Assembly (NCBI GenBank): GCA_010015655.1
Contig: ML976770.1
Location: forward strand, 141,087-196,610
Source: Bimuria novae-zelandiae CBS 107.79
Taxonomy: Eukaryota > Ascomycota > Dothideomycetes > Pleosporales > Didymosphaeriaceae
Direction of reading: 5' to 3'
Length of the DNA: 55,524 nucleotides
A model generated the notes under the pieces. It was not told the origin of the DNA. It saw nothing but the letters and a program-made list of their open reading frames with translations, and searched no databases. Shown piece by piece: positions 32,497 to 42,990 of the stretch (its first letter is position 1; each line of letters begins with the position of its first letter). A program made the translations under genes and the position numbers.

Positions 32497-34325
32497 ACGT
32501 GGTTCACCACCGAGCGGGCCAACCCCACCAAGCGGGCCAACTTTGCTAAATGCAGCCCACCTCCAGCTTATACCATAATGCTATCACAACATAACGCGCA
32601 ACAACCTTATACTAAAAGCGTACTATAGCTTACTATCTAAGCTATAATTAAAGATTGTAATAAGAGTAAAAGACGCGTTATTATAGCCTTTAGCGTGCCT
32701 TAAATAATAGTATAACAACGACGCTAAGGAGCCCTCTCTCAACGTAATTACGAGCCTAACTTAAAGAAGCTAACTAAGCTAGAGGAGGAGGCTCTAGTCT
32801 AACGTATACTTAAGCTTAACTAGCGAGGAATAGGTGCAACAAGGGATATAGTCTAAGATATAGCTAATAATCTACTTACTAAGCGCGGTAGACAGCCTAT
32901 TAGTAAGTACTAGGTAGACGGGCTTAAGACGCGTACGCCAGAAATTAAGCTTTAAAGAAGCTATCTATATAATTATTAGCAAGCCCTGAACGAAGATCCA
33001 TATATTATAACGCCCTAGTTCGAGCTAGTTACTAATACTAAGGCTAAGTACAGTATCGCTGATAACGACACGTACAACTTCGACGAGACAGGCTTTATAA
33101 TGTGGGTAATACAGGGTCAGATAGTCTTTACAGGCTCTAAGAAGCGAAGTAACCCAAAGAAGATTTAACCTAGTAACCGTAGGTAGGTTACTAATATCTA
33201 GGGTGTTAGCGCTAAAGGCTAGGCTCTGCTACCCTTTCTTATCTTCCTTAGCAAGGTTCTAATCACGTCCTAGTTCCATAATCTACCCCGAGACTAAGTT
33301 ATTAAAGTTAGTCTTAATAGCTAGACGTTAAACAAGCTTAGCCTTGCCTAGCTAAGGCACTTTAATACTTATACTAAGGCGCGTAGTTTAGGTGCACACT
33401 AGCTACTAATTATAAATAGTCACGAGAGCTACTGCTTACACGAATTCTATAAATACTATAAGGAATAGAAGATTATTATTCTCTATATACCTCCACACTC
33501 ATCACACCTCTTATAGCCACTTGATGTAGGTTGTTTTTCGCCTTTAAAGCAGGCGTACAGCAATAAGATTAGTAGCTTAGCACGGTACGGCACTAAGTAA
33601 ATTAAGAAGGAGGCCTTTCTACTAGCCTTTAAAGTAGCTTTTAAGAAGGTAATAATAAAGGCGAACATCTGCGCAGGCTTTAGAGGCGCTAAATTAGTCC
33701 TACACGACCTAGAGGTAGTGTTATTAAGACTTAATATGGTTCTTCGTACGCCAACTCCACCTAACGCAGAGGACACCCTATAGGAATTAAAAACACTAAG
33801 TAACCTCCGCGAGATAGAGGCTTAGTTAATACTAGTTCGTAAGCGTGTATAAAAGTATAGAGATTTACTAGTTTCTCTGCTTCTTAGAGCTGTTAAGCAG
33901 CTTAATAAAGGTATTACATTAATAGGGCACGAAATAGTGTTAATACGATAGAAAATAGCAAGGCTTTGTAAGGTAGTAGAGATAGTAATAAAGGTAAAAA
34001 GTTAAAAAAGGAAGTATATTTAGGCAGCTAAGACACTTATAGTAAGAGAGGTAGTCGATTTAATGGCTGAAAAGGATAGTAGTGGGCAAAAGGAGGGTGA
34101 AGAGTCTGCAAAGAGGGTGCGTGGGCAGAGGCGCTGCGAACGTTGCGGCGAAGCTGGCCACAACGCTCGCACCTGCGCAGTAGAAATTGTAGATGTATCT
34201 AATAGCGATAAGTCTAAATAGTATTTCTATGTTCTGCGAATTATAGTAAATTGTAGTAGTGTTGTAGGAGGCGCTTCGTAATAGACTAACTTTTAAAAAG
34301 TGGCCCGCTCGGTGGTGAACCACGT
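32497..34325 (+). mobile_element. Pogo/Fot1-like DNA transposon F4
   Basis: 1829 bp between TA dinucleotides (32495-32496, 34326-34327), with 25-bp perfect inverted repeats starting ACGTGGTTCACCACCGAGCG. It sits in the linker of the DUF3435 gene. Mutation is moderate, and the terminal repeats and the last 250 bp are almost unmutated. Confidence 0.93.
32578..34221 (+). pseudogene. F4 pogo-like transposase with C-terminal zinc knuckle
   Basis: An ATG at 32578 and a stop at 34219-34221 define 548 codons in a single frame, a full-length size for Fot1-type transposases. Order: helix-turn-helix; KKLTKLEEEALVQRILKLN (near 32765); DDE_1 core with TYNFDETGFIMW (33075-33110), LLIINSHESYCLHEF (near 33405, second Asp now Asn) and HSSHLLQPLDVGCFSPLK (33500-33553, largely intact). 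The C-terminus (near 34130-34175) carries CERCGEAGHNARTC, an intact CCHC zinc knuckle. Stops are restorable Gln codons, with none in the last 180 codons or so apart from a few TAG/TAA. Role by family: DNA cut-and-paste; the knuckle may bind nucleic acid. Confidence 0.88.
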
Positions 34326-34327
34326 TA

Positions 34328-34692
34328 GAATATACTTTTTTTAACTAAAGTAATTAAAGGGTTATATTATACTATTAATTACTAAAAAAGAGGAGTTACA
34401 GCGTAAGGTTAATAAAGAGTTAAAAGTAACCAAGGTATTAGTATATAAGGAGAAGAGGCTAAGGATATATTTTATATACCTAAGTAATAAGAAATTGCTA
34501 ATAGCTAAGCGCACACACTTATTTTATACCCTAGGCAATCTTAGTAAACATTTTATAAGAAGACACCTAGCAAATATATAAGACGGAGATCTCCTTAGGT
34601 GCGGCCTCTGCTAGATTAATATTAAGCATAAGATGCACTGGCAGCGACATGCGCATAAGGTCTACAGTACCGTCTTATTACGCGCTACATAA
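34328..34692 (+). pseudogene. DUF3435 gene, C-terminal C2H2 finger part
   Basis: After the F4 duplication a poorly conserved stretch is followed by VYKEKRLRIYFIYLSNKKLL, then RTHLFYTLGNLSKHFIRRHL (near 34510-34570) and LLRCGLCQINIKHKMHWQRH (near 34592-34651). These match the two C2H2-type fingers at the end of many fungal DUF3435 proteins. The second finger keeps both Cys and the His residues; in the first the Cys pair has become Tyr. The TAA at 34690 may be the natural stop or a mutated Gln. Confidence 0.75.
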
Positions 34693-34889
34693 ATTAAGGC
34701 TACTACCCCTTTATTACAACGCTAGTATAGTATTAGCTAATTATTCTATATATATATTTACTTATCGCTATTCTTAACACCACTTATAATTATTAATAAA
34801 GCCATCTATATATTAGCACGATGTCAAGGCTAGTTTATTAGTACTAAATAAAGAGAATTAGAAATATAAGAGTACTACACTAGAAGTGG

Positions 34890-35495
34890 AGGCTAATACA
34901 GGTCTATAGGCAGGTCTACTAGTGCTAAAGGATATTAAGTAGCAGCTTGCTAGCTTTAGCGTCAACGTAGAAGATTAACTTAAAGTAGCACCTTATGCGC
35001 TACCTTAAGCATAGTAAGAGTTAGTTAGCGCTATCTTTACTTATCTAGGACTTACGCTAGACGAGGAGCTTGACTAGCAAAATACAGCTATTTATACTAT
35101 TATATAATATTATATAATTAAGGAAGGTAGAATGTGCCTATCTTAAACGCAATACTTAAAATATTATATTAAGCTACTTAGTAAGAATAATAATAATTCT
35201 TAGCTAGATCTAAATAAAAAAGTGCTAGAAGTAGCTAAGGTGGCGGTGTATAAAGAGAAGAGACTAATAATATATTTCCTTTGCCTAGGTAACTAATGTC
35301 TACGTACGAACGTACGCACATACTTATTCTATATCTTAAGGGATCTTAGTAAATATTTTAAGAAAAAGCACCTATAATAAATTAAAGAAAGAAATTAGCT
35401 TAGCTATAATCTCTACTAGGTGTATCTTAGTAGTAAAATACACTTATAGCGACATGCGTTAAATATTTATAGTACTATCTTTTAAGTATGCGTAG
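34890..35495 (+). pseudogene. Second DUF3435 fragment, C-terminal half only
   Basis: The frame restores to LVLKDIKQQLASF, IFTYLGLTLDEELDQQNTAI, VYKEKRLIIYFLCLGNQCL (near 35260-35310), DLSKYFKKKHL and LHLQ...HALNIYSTI, repeating the order of 32230-34680. It starts downstream of the recombinase domain, so it is a truncated paralogue or tandem duplicate. It is more mutated than the first copy, but its first finger still has Cys-x4-Cys. No catalytic part precedes it in the 200 bp to the left. Confidence 0.65.
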
Positions 35496-35694
35496 GAGTT
35501 AAAGCATATTACTTTAGGTATAGAAGAAAAAAAGGGAAAGGAGTAATACCGCAGTTTAAAGTTAACTTATCTACTTTCTAAGTAATAGGCTATCTACTTT
35601 TAAACTAGCTATTTACTTTCTAGGTAGCTATCTGCTTTTAGGGTTAGTTATACATATAGTCCTTTAGGATTCCGCGATCAGCGGTTAGTTTAAT
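35496..35694. other. No gene seen; degenerate direct repeats
   Basis: The tail of the DUF3435 fragment is followed by short irregular repeats of TATCTACTTT/TAGCTATTTACTTTCTAGG type (about 35567-35640). No restorable frame was found. Confidence 0.4.
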
Positions 35695-35827
35695 GTTTTA
35701 TATAAACTAATTTTTTATATAGACTAATTTTTTATATAAACTAATTTTTTATATAAACTAATTTTTTATATAAGCTAATTTCATATAAACTAATTTCATA
35801 TACACTAATTTCTTGTATAAACTAATC
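35695..35827. repeat. AT-rich minisatellite, about eight units
   Basis: About eight tandem units of 15-18 bp based on TTTTTTATATAAACTAAT. The first five are nearly identical; the last three are shorter and diverged (TTCATATAAACTAAT, TTCATATACACTAAT, TTCTTGTATAAACTAAT). No coding potential. It lies between the DUF3435 fragment and Copia G. Confidence 0.9.
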
Positions 35828-35926
35828 TCTTACATGTATCACAGAGCGCTATTAAACCCTAGACTCTTATATTATTAGCGATGGACGAGCACGAAGAGAG
35901 CTAGTAGGCAATCTCTTATATATATA

Positions 35927-36078
35927 TGTAAGGGATAAGATGGGTAGCAAGTAGGAATGAGAAACTGAGTTAATTATAACAAGCTGAATAGAGAAACTGC
36001 TTAAGTAGCAGAATCATGATTAGCAACTAGTCTACATTAGGTTGGTAATATTATGTAATATCGTATTTCACTCTAACA
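35927..36078 (-). repeat. 3' LTR of Copia G
   Basis: 152 bp, same length as 42839-42990 and 54052-54203. CTCTAACA terminus intact. Confidence 0.93.
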
Positions 36079-36179
36079 CACCTCCTATAGCACAAAGGTA
36101 ACGGAGTGCTGTTAGGTAGAATAAAGTAAAACGAGTGAATAAAGGGCCTCCAGGGCACCTCCCCAGGAAAAACTCTATT

Positions 36180-39100
36180 ATGTAACAAACCTATCCTCCT
36201 CGAAACTAACACTATATTAGCGGATATTAGTTATTCCTAGTTGCCTTAAAAATTGCTTATGCTTGCTAATATTAGAGAGAGACTTCGTTAATCTATTAGC
36301 GGGCATATTAGTAGTTCCTATCTAGGTAACGTCTATGTTCCTGGCTTAAACTTGCTCGCGGATCCACATCTAATGTACTTTAATATGTTAAAGCTTTGTG
36401 TTAAGCTTTTCTTTATCCTTGTTCGCGATAGAGACCGTTTGCTAGTTATCGCAGTACAATATAGGTTAAACCTCTGGATTAAACCTAATAGCTTTAAAGG
36501 TATTCATCCACTAGGATAACTCGGTGCCAGTAGTTGATAGGGCAAACAGTTCGGCCTTAGTAGTTAATTTAGTAATAGATCTTATGATTTTTACCTTCTA
36601 ATTAATAACCATGCCATAGAGCTTAAACATATAGGCAAAAGAGCTTCGAGCAGTATTAGGATTGTTAGTAAACGTAGCATTAGAGGCACTAAAGAACAAC
36701 AACTCCTTAGCTTCCTTATTATTAACTTAATAAATATAGTTAGCGTTCTTAGAGCGTGCTGCTAATGCTCTAATTGCCTAGAATTAGAAGTTATATAAGT
36801 ACTACTACACAGACTTGACGGTAGCAAGATACTTTTAACTTAGATTATTAAGATGGCGGGCAAGTATTAAGTGCGCCTTTGCTACATTAGGCTAGGTAAA
36901 GTATAAGATAAAACCTAGACATCTAACTAGGATCTAATATAGGCGGGTGCGCTCCTTATTCGGTTTATCTATACTTAGGGGCAGATAAGACTCGCGTAGA
37001 GGGACCTTAGGGTGTTAGCTTCCTTAAAGGAGATTGTGGTCGTGGCAGACTTTTATAATATAGGAGTCTTAAATTATCTAGACTTTACCTTTTATATAGT
37101 CTCTAATAATGCGTATTCCCAGGAACCAACCTAGTTCTCCTAAGCTCCGTGTCTTGTATCGTTTTGTGAACCCACGTTTAAACTGTTAATAATGTTGCTA
37201 ATCGCCTTTGCGGAAAAGGACGACGATATTATCTACATAGTAGAATAGTATCAGCTTGCTATTAGTAAAAAGGCAAGGGATACCCTTCATTTACGTGAAG
37301 CCCATATTAATAAGTGTCTTCTTTAAGTGTTTGTGCCATAGTGCTAGAGCATCCTTGAGCCTATATAGTGCTTGGCGTAATCGCATTATATTGCCTAGCC
37401 TGTCTCGGAACCCATCTGGAGTCCAGACATAATAAAGTCGGGCCAGGTACACATTGAGAAAAGCATTCTTGACGTCGTATTAGTAGGCAAGGAGCCCAAA
37501 GGCGCACATGATAGCGATGAGGAAGCGGAGCGTTCGAGCCGCGAGGGTAGCTGCGTAGGTATTATCCCAAGTCGTCTGGAGATCTCCTCTCACGACTAGG
37601 CGAGCCTTGTAGCTAGTTAAGTAGCCATCAGTATTAAGCTTGTACGTGAAAACCCACATTAGCGGCAGAGTCTTAGCATCTAGGTGCTCCTTCACATTAT
37701 CTTTTACCCTCTTAAATACACCTTTGTGGAGCTGCTTCTTAATTTCCTTGTCCGCAGCAGCGAACTACTTATTAGTATTAAGGCGGGATTTGACCTTAAC
37801 CTAGTTCTTTAGTAGCGGTAGAAGCTAATCACGGTGAACCTTCTACTCTTCCTTTAGGGGCGGTTACACGATTGTTATAATAAATATTTACCAGTACAGA
37901 GACGCGTGCGTACTAAAGTGGTCTCTAGGCGTATTATCTTCTTTACTACCTCCAGGCGTATCATCTTCTTTACCACCTCCCCGGCAACGGGACCCTAGAA
38001 CAATATTATCTGCAGTAATACTAGGGTTTATTTATCTTAGAGCATTATTCTGGCGGCGGTTTGGCGTAGTATCTCCAGGAGCAATCTCTCTCCAGTCTTT
38101 TAATTAAGTACGTGTTAAGGCTAATCAATCTAGAGTAATTAGTGCTAGCGTTTCTTAAGGTGTAAGTAGTCCTCTAGTAGCTTCCTACTAAATTTGCACT
38201 TTAGCCTTATCCTGCTTAATAGCCTCCTCCTAAATTTATACTTTAGCCTTATCCTGCTTAGTAGCCTCTTCTTCTTTAGTAGCATCCTTAACTGTTAGTT
38301 AATAAAGTGTTATATTATAATAAATCTGCTTAATAACAGGGTCTTCTTCCTCGTCCGATAAGTTAATATTAAGGATAGTAACCACATGTCGTTCCTCCTT
38401 AGTCAAAAGCTGAGATTCCAGCGGAGAGTACTATTGCCGTAGGAAAACGACGTCTCGGGTTCGAACAACCCTATCGCTTCCTGGGACCCAGATGCGAAAG
38501 ATGTTTGTTCCTTCGTATCTAACCAGCCATCTAGTAATTGCTCGCGATTTAAGCTTATCACCTTTAGCTACTTTCGTATCTCGAAATAGAGCCTTCGCTC
38601 CGATAACGTCTACGTGCGCTAGAGATAGCTTTACCTTATACACAACTTTATAGGGCGTCTTCTAACTAGTAGCTTCTGTTAGTAATTAATTAAGCATGTA
38701 CATAGCTATTAGGCATAGCTCGTTTATTAGCGTCTTAGGCAAATGTGCTGCAATTCGCAAGGTCCTAGCCATTATAATAATAAGATTACTAGCCTTCTTA
38801 GTAAGACCAGTCATTTCTTCTACTCTAATAGCACGAGGCTTAACTGCGATGCCCAGGTCTTTAAAGATATCTTATAAATTAGCAAAACCCTTTTCGTTAT
38901 CACAACGAATATATACAACAATAGCGTTAAATTAGGTATATATCTATACTAGCATTTGTTGAACAGTGCGTGTAAGGGTGGCTTTCGTCTTATTACAAAG
39001 AGTCTTCCCTAAATAGTATCTACTATATTAACACACAGCGTGTAACAGCCATTTATCCCTGTTGTAGCAAGCTTCACCAGTCTTTCTAAGCTATACAAGG

Positions 39101-39800
39101 TTAATACTAATTTATTTAAAGGGCTAGGTTGCAGGCTCGCGTTAAGGGCGTTAACTAATAATCTTTAAAAGCTTAGAGTTAATACACTCCTCGCACTCCT
39201 TCTACAGCGGAGCTCTAGGCCTAGTAGCAAGCTTAATGCTATCTACTGCCTGCTCTAGGTGTTTAATCGCGTGTTGCCCTACGTGAGCTAGCATCTAATG
39301 CGCTTCTGCAGGTGTAACTTGTAGAGGCTTTTGCTCTACACGGCTTGGCTTGGCTAACTTTAACTAAATTATAAATATGTATAACTCTAATGCGTTCGGA
39401 CGTGTTGCCTTATTAGAGTCTATAACCTAATAGCCACCCTGCTTATTAAGTATGCAGAATATGTCCATTAGAGCGCTCCTTAGATAGAGATAGCTACGTC
39501 CTAAGTTAAACTTAATACTAACTAATTAACAGCGAGATAGTGACACTACTAACGTAAAGAATGTGGGGATAAGTGCTACCTATGTAATAGTCACTTAACA
39601 TTCGCCGGTGGGAGTATTAATAAGTAACTTAACGTTTCCCTACTTATATATCTACAGGGCTTACGTGCCTACTAGCAGGATATTATCTAAGTGCCCGTCT
39701 CGGATCTTCTCCTAAGTCTTTGGTTAATGGTTTGTAACGTGAAGATTAGATCCTGGATCAAGAATCTACTTATTAATTAATAGTAGAGGCTGCTAAACAG
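36180..39800 (-). pseudogene. Copia G pol: integrase, reverse transcriptase, RNase H
   Basis: From the right: an integrase region (about 39800-38650), then a post-integrase segment that survives with few stops (KSRAITRWLVRYEGTNIFRI near 38560-38500). The reverse transcriptase start is MKEHLDAKTLPLMWVFTYKL (37695-37636). Its catalytic motif near 37245-37225 reads YYVDN where sister copy H has YYVDD. RNase H and the C-terminus occupy about 36900-36190. Side-by-side reading with 54335-55524 shows the same protein with CA to TA and TG to TA changes. Confidence 0.85.
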
Positions 39801-40723
39801 CAGCTATACTAAGTAGAGTAATAACCTAAGCTACATTCTAGCTACCTTACTATTATATAACTGCTCCTGTTGAGTTTTGCGCGTTTAATGGAGGATGTCT
39901 AGTGTCTAGTAAGAAATTATTCTTATTAGCAGAATTTTTATTAGCAATAGCTACTTTTTCGCTAGCTTTCTTCTTAGCTATAAATAGAGCTGCGCTTAGA
40001 GGGTTGCCTTTACCTAATTTCCTTACTCTGTTAAACTTGGCTAAAACGACTAGGTCGGATTTCTATTTAGCAGGTTAGAGAGAAGGCACCACATAGCAGC
40101 ACTACTTAAATAAGTGCTATTCTCCGCAAATGCAGGTAACTATACGTTTGGTGTTAGGGGCGGTATTTGGCCAGCCTAGAACCGCGTATGTTCCTAGTGC
40201 TAACGCAATAGGGTTTATAGTGCGTCGAAAGCGTTAATAGTTCTCTACTAGTTCTATCGGACCTATATAAGGCGTTCTATTTATCTTAGCTCGCGTAATC
40301 TCCTGAATTTCGTGCGTGATAAAGGACTTGTTAATTCCCTTAATTACGCGAAGAAAGTCCTGCTATGCGCGATAGTCCTGGACCTTAGGTAGCTTTAGTT
40401 TAATTATATTATAAAGGATAGTAATATAGCTCTCGTACTAAGCATCTATTTTTTATCGTTGTAGAACCTTCTTAATCTTATTATACTGCTTAAGCCACTT
40501 ATACTTGCGCTCTACTACTAATATGTAGAATATCTTTTTAAGTTGTGTAAGCTATTTGTATAGTGTTTTAGCATCCTTAATAACTAGAATATGCCTGCTG
40601 GCGATTATCCTTATAATCTCCCGTGTTAAGTTATTAAGAGCGTTCTCCTTCTTCTGCCAGGCTGCCAGCTTTATTGCGTAGAACCCATGCCAGAAGGTAT
40701 AGTCCTCTCGTTCAGGTCTTGTA

Positions 40724-42475
40724 CAAAGGGTAAGCTCAAGAAGCCTGTTACTCACGTGATGCAGGGATTCTTGCAGGGGTTGCAACACCAAAACTTCGGC
40801 ATCTTGATCGCATTAAATTTCATCAAAAATACGCCCAAATAAGGCCTTTTGAGATAATCTGGCTATGCTGTGAAGTTGTTCTGGCCACCTGCTTGCTCAC
40901 ATTGGTGTGCAATATGGTAAAAGTACGTAGGATAAAGCTTCTCGGCCATGTACTGCCTCATCTCCTCATCGTGCTGCCATATATCTTGTACGTACTTTTC
41001 GGCTGCCTTCTTAGCCTCTTTAGAACTAGAGTGGCAGTTGTAACTCTCTAGATAACCTTTAAGTTGCCCAAAACAGCGCTTAATTAGGTGTAAATTAGGT
41101 AAATTTAGAGGTTAAGGAGCAAACTTAATTCCTAACTACTTAATATCTAGCTAGTAGTAACGTAGGCTAAGTGTATAAAGGCGTACGTTATCCTATGCTA
41201 AATAAATAGTAGCACCTTAATTATAATCGCGTACGGCGTAGTAGTATAGAAATACTTATTTCTTTAAAATAGTCTTAGCGTACTAAAGACTGTTTATACC
41301 TTTCCCTTCTTTATATATAAACTCCTTATAAGAAAAGAACTTCTCGATTGTTTATAGTTTCTTAGTATCTTTATAAAGAGCTCTACCTTTTTTACCTGCT
41401 ATTTTATTTGCTGCTAAGGCAATTTTATTACTTTAAATAATATTATAATTAATTTTTTAAAGTTATTACTCTTTTATAGTGCTAGAGACTTTCGCGCGAG
41501 ATCGCTTAGCCTAAATAGCCTTTTTTACTTTATTATTTACTTAAGTAACGCGTTATATTAGATCCTTATAGCTCTTGTTATTGTCCTTTACCTATATAAT
41601 ACAGGGACGTAGGTAAGAGTAAGTAGTATCTATTAACGTTATAGCGTAGATTATAAGGCTAAAACTTAAAGGCGCACTTAGTAGCGTAAACTTATTACTA
41701 TTAAATTTTTTAGGTTACGAGATCTTCTGCTTACTACTTCGTAAATTACGCCTACTAATAGCCTTTAACGTCTTATCGTAACACATAAAGATAATATATA
41801 GAAAGTAGAGGTTGTATTTAGCCTTAAGCTATATAGAATATTTAAGTTAGTTATCCTTATTATTGCTATTAAGTATTAGTTTCTTTAGCTATACTCTATA
41901 AGTTATAGCGTAATTATAATAGTCATCGCGGTGCTCCCTAGTAATTTTAAGAATAGTATTTTCGCTTAGCTTAATACTAGCTTCTATATAGATATGCTAT
42001 ACTACTTTATGCATATAGTAAGTACTAAATTAAATAATATTATCCTATAGCTTTACGCTTAGGTTAGAGCTATTACGTACCTTTAGTAGATAGCTAGGTA
42101 AATAAACGCGTTTTTCTAGTATTATAGTAAGTAGATCTTTAAGCGAGTCGCCTTTTATTATTATTTTAATATATCTATAGGCCTAGCTAGTGGCCTTATT
42201 AGTAATACCTAATTTAATTAATATTTTAGGGAAGGTAAAGTTGTATTTATACCTAAGAATAACAATAGCAGTAATTTAGGCCTTAGAGAGCCTTAGAGAG
42301 CCTTTTTTAGCGTAGAAATTAGACATTTGATAGAGATATGTGGTGTTAACGTCGTGGTGTTAAGGGCAGATGGAGCACTCGGAGCGTCGGAAGCCGATTT
42401 ACCTAGCGTCTTACTACTGTCTTGGCAGATCACGTGAGTAACAGGCTTCTTAAGCTTACCCTTTGTAAGTTCGTC
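40724..42475 (-). mobile_element. Tc1/mariner-like DNA transposon in Copia G gag
   Basis: 1752 bp between TA dinucleotides (40722-40723, 42476-42477). The 37-bp inverted repeats (40724-40760, 42439-42475) start CAAAGGGTAAGCT and contain CACGTG; they match except at one position. It holds a reverse-strand transposase. The left 330 bp are hardly mutated, the centre heavily. Confidence 0.93.
40863..42326 (-). pseudogene. Tc1-like transposase
   Basis: ATG at 42326 (MSNFYAKKGSLRLSKAQI) is followed by helix-turn-helix regions (ITAIVILRYKYN and KILIKLGITNKATSQAYRYI, about 42270-42170). The C-terminal third has DNVRLYTLSLRYYQLDI (near 41190-41140) and PQPLNLPNLHLIKRCFGQLK (near 41105-41050). These correspond to the DNA-x-HT and P-x-SPDLNPIE-x-W-x-LK motifs of DDE_3 transposases, with Ser-Pro-Asp mutated. 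About 487 codons, normal for fungal Tc1-like genes. The last 60 codons, ending QAGGQNNFTA, are unmutated; the final TAG at 40863-40865 is probably natural. Confidence 0.85.
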
Positions 42476-42838
42476 AGGTTTAATATCATTATCGCCCTAA
42501 ATAATGCTTAAATTCTCGTTAGGTGTAACCTTTTTAAATAAGCGTAGTAGCTACTCCTTAGGTTTTTCACCATAGATCTTCTTGACAGTATCTACTGCCA
42601 AATCTGGGTTACAATAATCCTAGATCTTATATGCCTCAGCGGTCCTCTTTCGTAGAAAAATCCACTTCAACCAATCGCTCGGCTTATTAAGGATAATTGT
42701 TTCCTTAACAATTAGCTCGTCCTCCTTGTTACTTATTATAGCAAACTAGAGCTTGTTAAGTTAATCTCCGTCGTAGAAAGCGTATGCGTAGTAAGTAGGT
42801 AAACTATAATTAGATTAAGCGTAGGCCAGGCTTATAAC

Positions 42839-42990
42839 TATAAAGGATAGGTAGGGTAGCAAGTAGGAATAAGTAACTAAGTTAATTATAATAAGCTAAA
42901 CAGAGAAACTGCTTAAGTAGCAGAATCATAATCAGCAACTAGTCTACATCAGATTAGTAATGTCTTGTGATATCGTATTCCACTCTAACA
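42839..42990 (-). repeat. 5' LTR of Copia G
   Basis: 152 bp, starting TATAAAGGATAGG (mutated TGTAAGGGATAAG) and ending CCACTCTAACA, directly joined to gypsy D sequence. Confidence 0.92.

Larger units (their letters stand above)
39800..42820 (-). pseudogene. Copia G gag, split by a Tc1-like insertion
   Basis: The N-terminal part (about 42770-42478) reads SNKEDELIVKETIILNKPSD and WLKWIFLRKRTAEAYKI, a Copia gag start, and is lightly mutated. After the Tc1-like element, the frame resumes as PEREDYTFWHGFYAIKLAAW and KENALNNLTREIIRIIASRH (40700-40600), typical of fungal Copia gag. The zinc knuckle (ITCICGEQHLFKQCC, about 40160-40110) keeps its Cys-Cys-His-Cys set. Joining across the insertion restores PDEL followed by the PEREDYTF segment. 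Gag ends near 39850. Confidence 0.83.
35927..42990 (-). mobile_element. Ty1/copia element G, reverse strand
   Basis: Two 152-bp LTRs (35927-36078, 42839-42990), TGTAAGGGATAAG...CACTCTAACA, with the reverse-strand purine tract GCTATAGGAGGTG inside the left one. Order from the right: gag, integrase, reverse transcriptase, RNase H. A Tc1-like element (40724-42475) lies in gag; without it the element is about 5.3 kb. Flanking bases differ (ATATA left, ATTTC right) and the neighbours are unrelated (minisatellite and gypsy D), so no target duplication survives. A far less mutated sister copy lies at 54052-55524. Confidence 0.92.

Noticed and set aside
30627..35495. A Starship giant element with captain gene
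   Set aside because: DUF3435 fits the superfamily, but no cargo genes, element ends or captain position at an element edge are visible, and the C2H2 tail also fits other DUF3435 groups. Only the recombinase-like gene is claimed.
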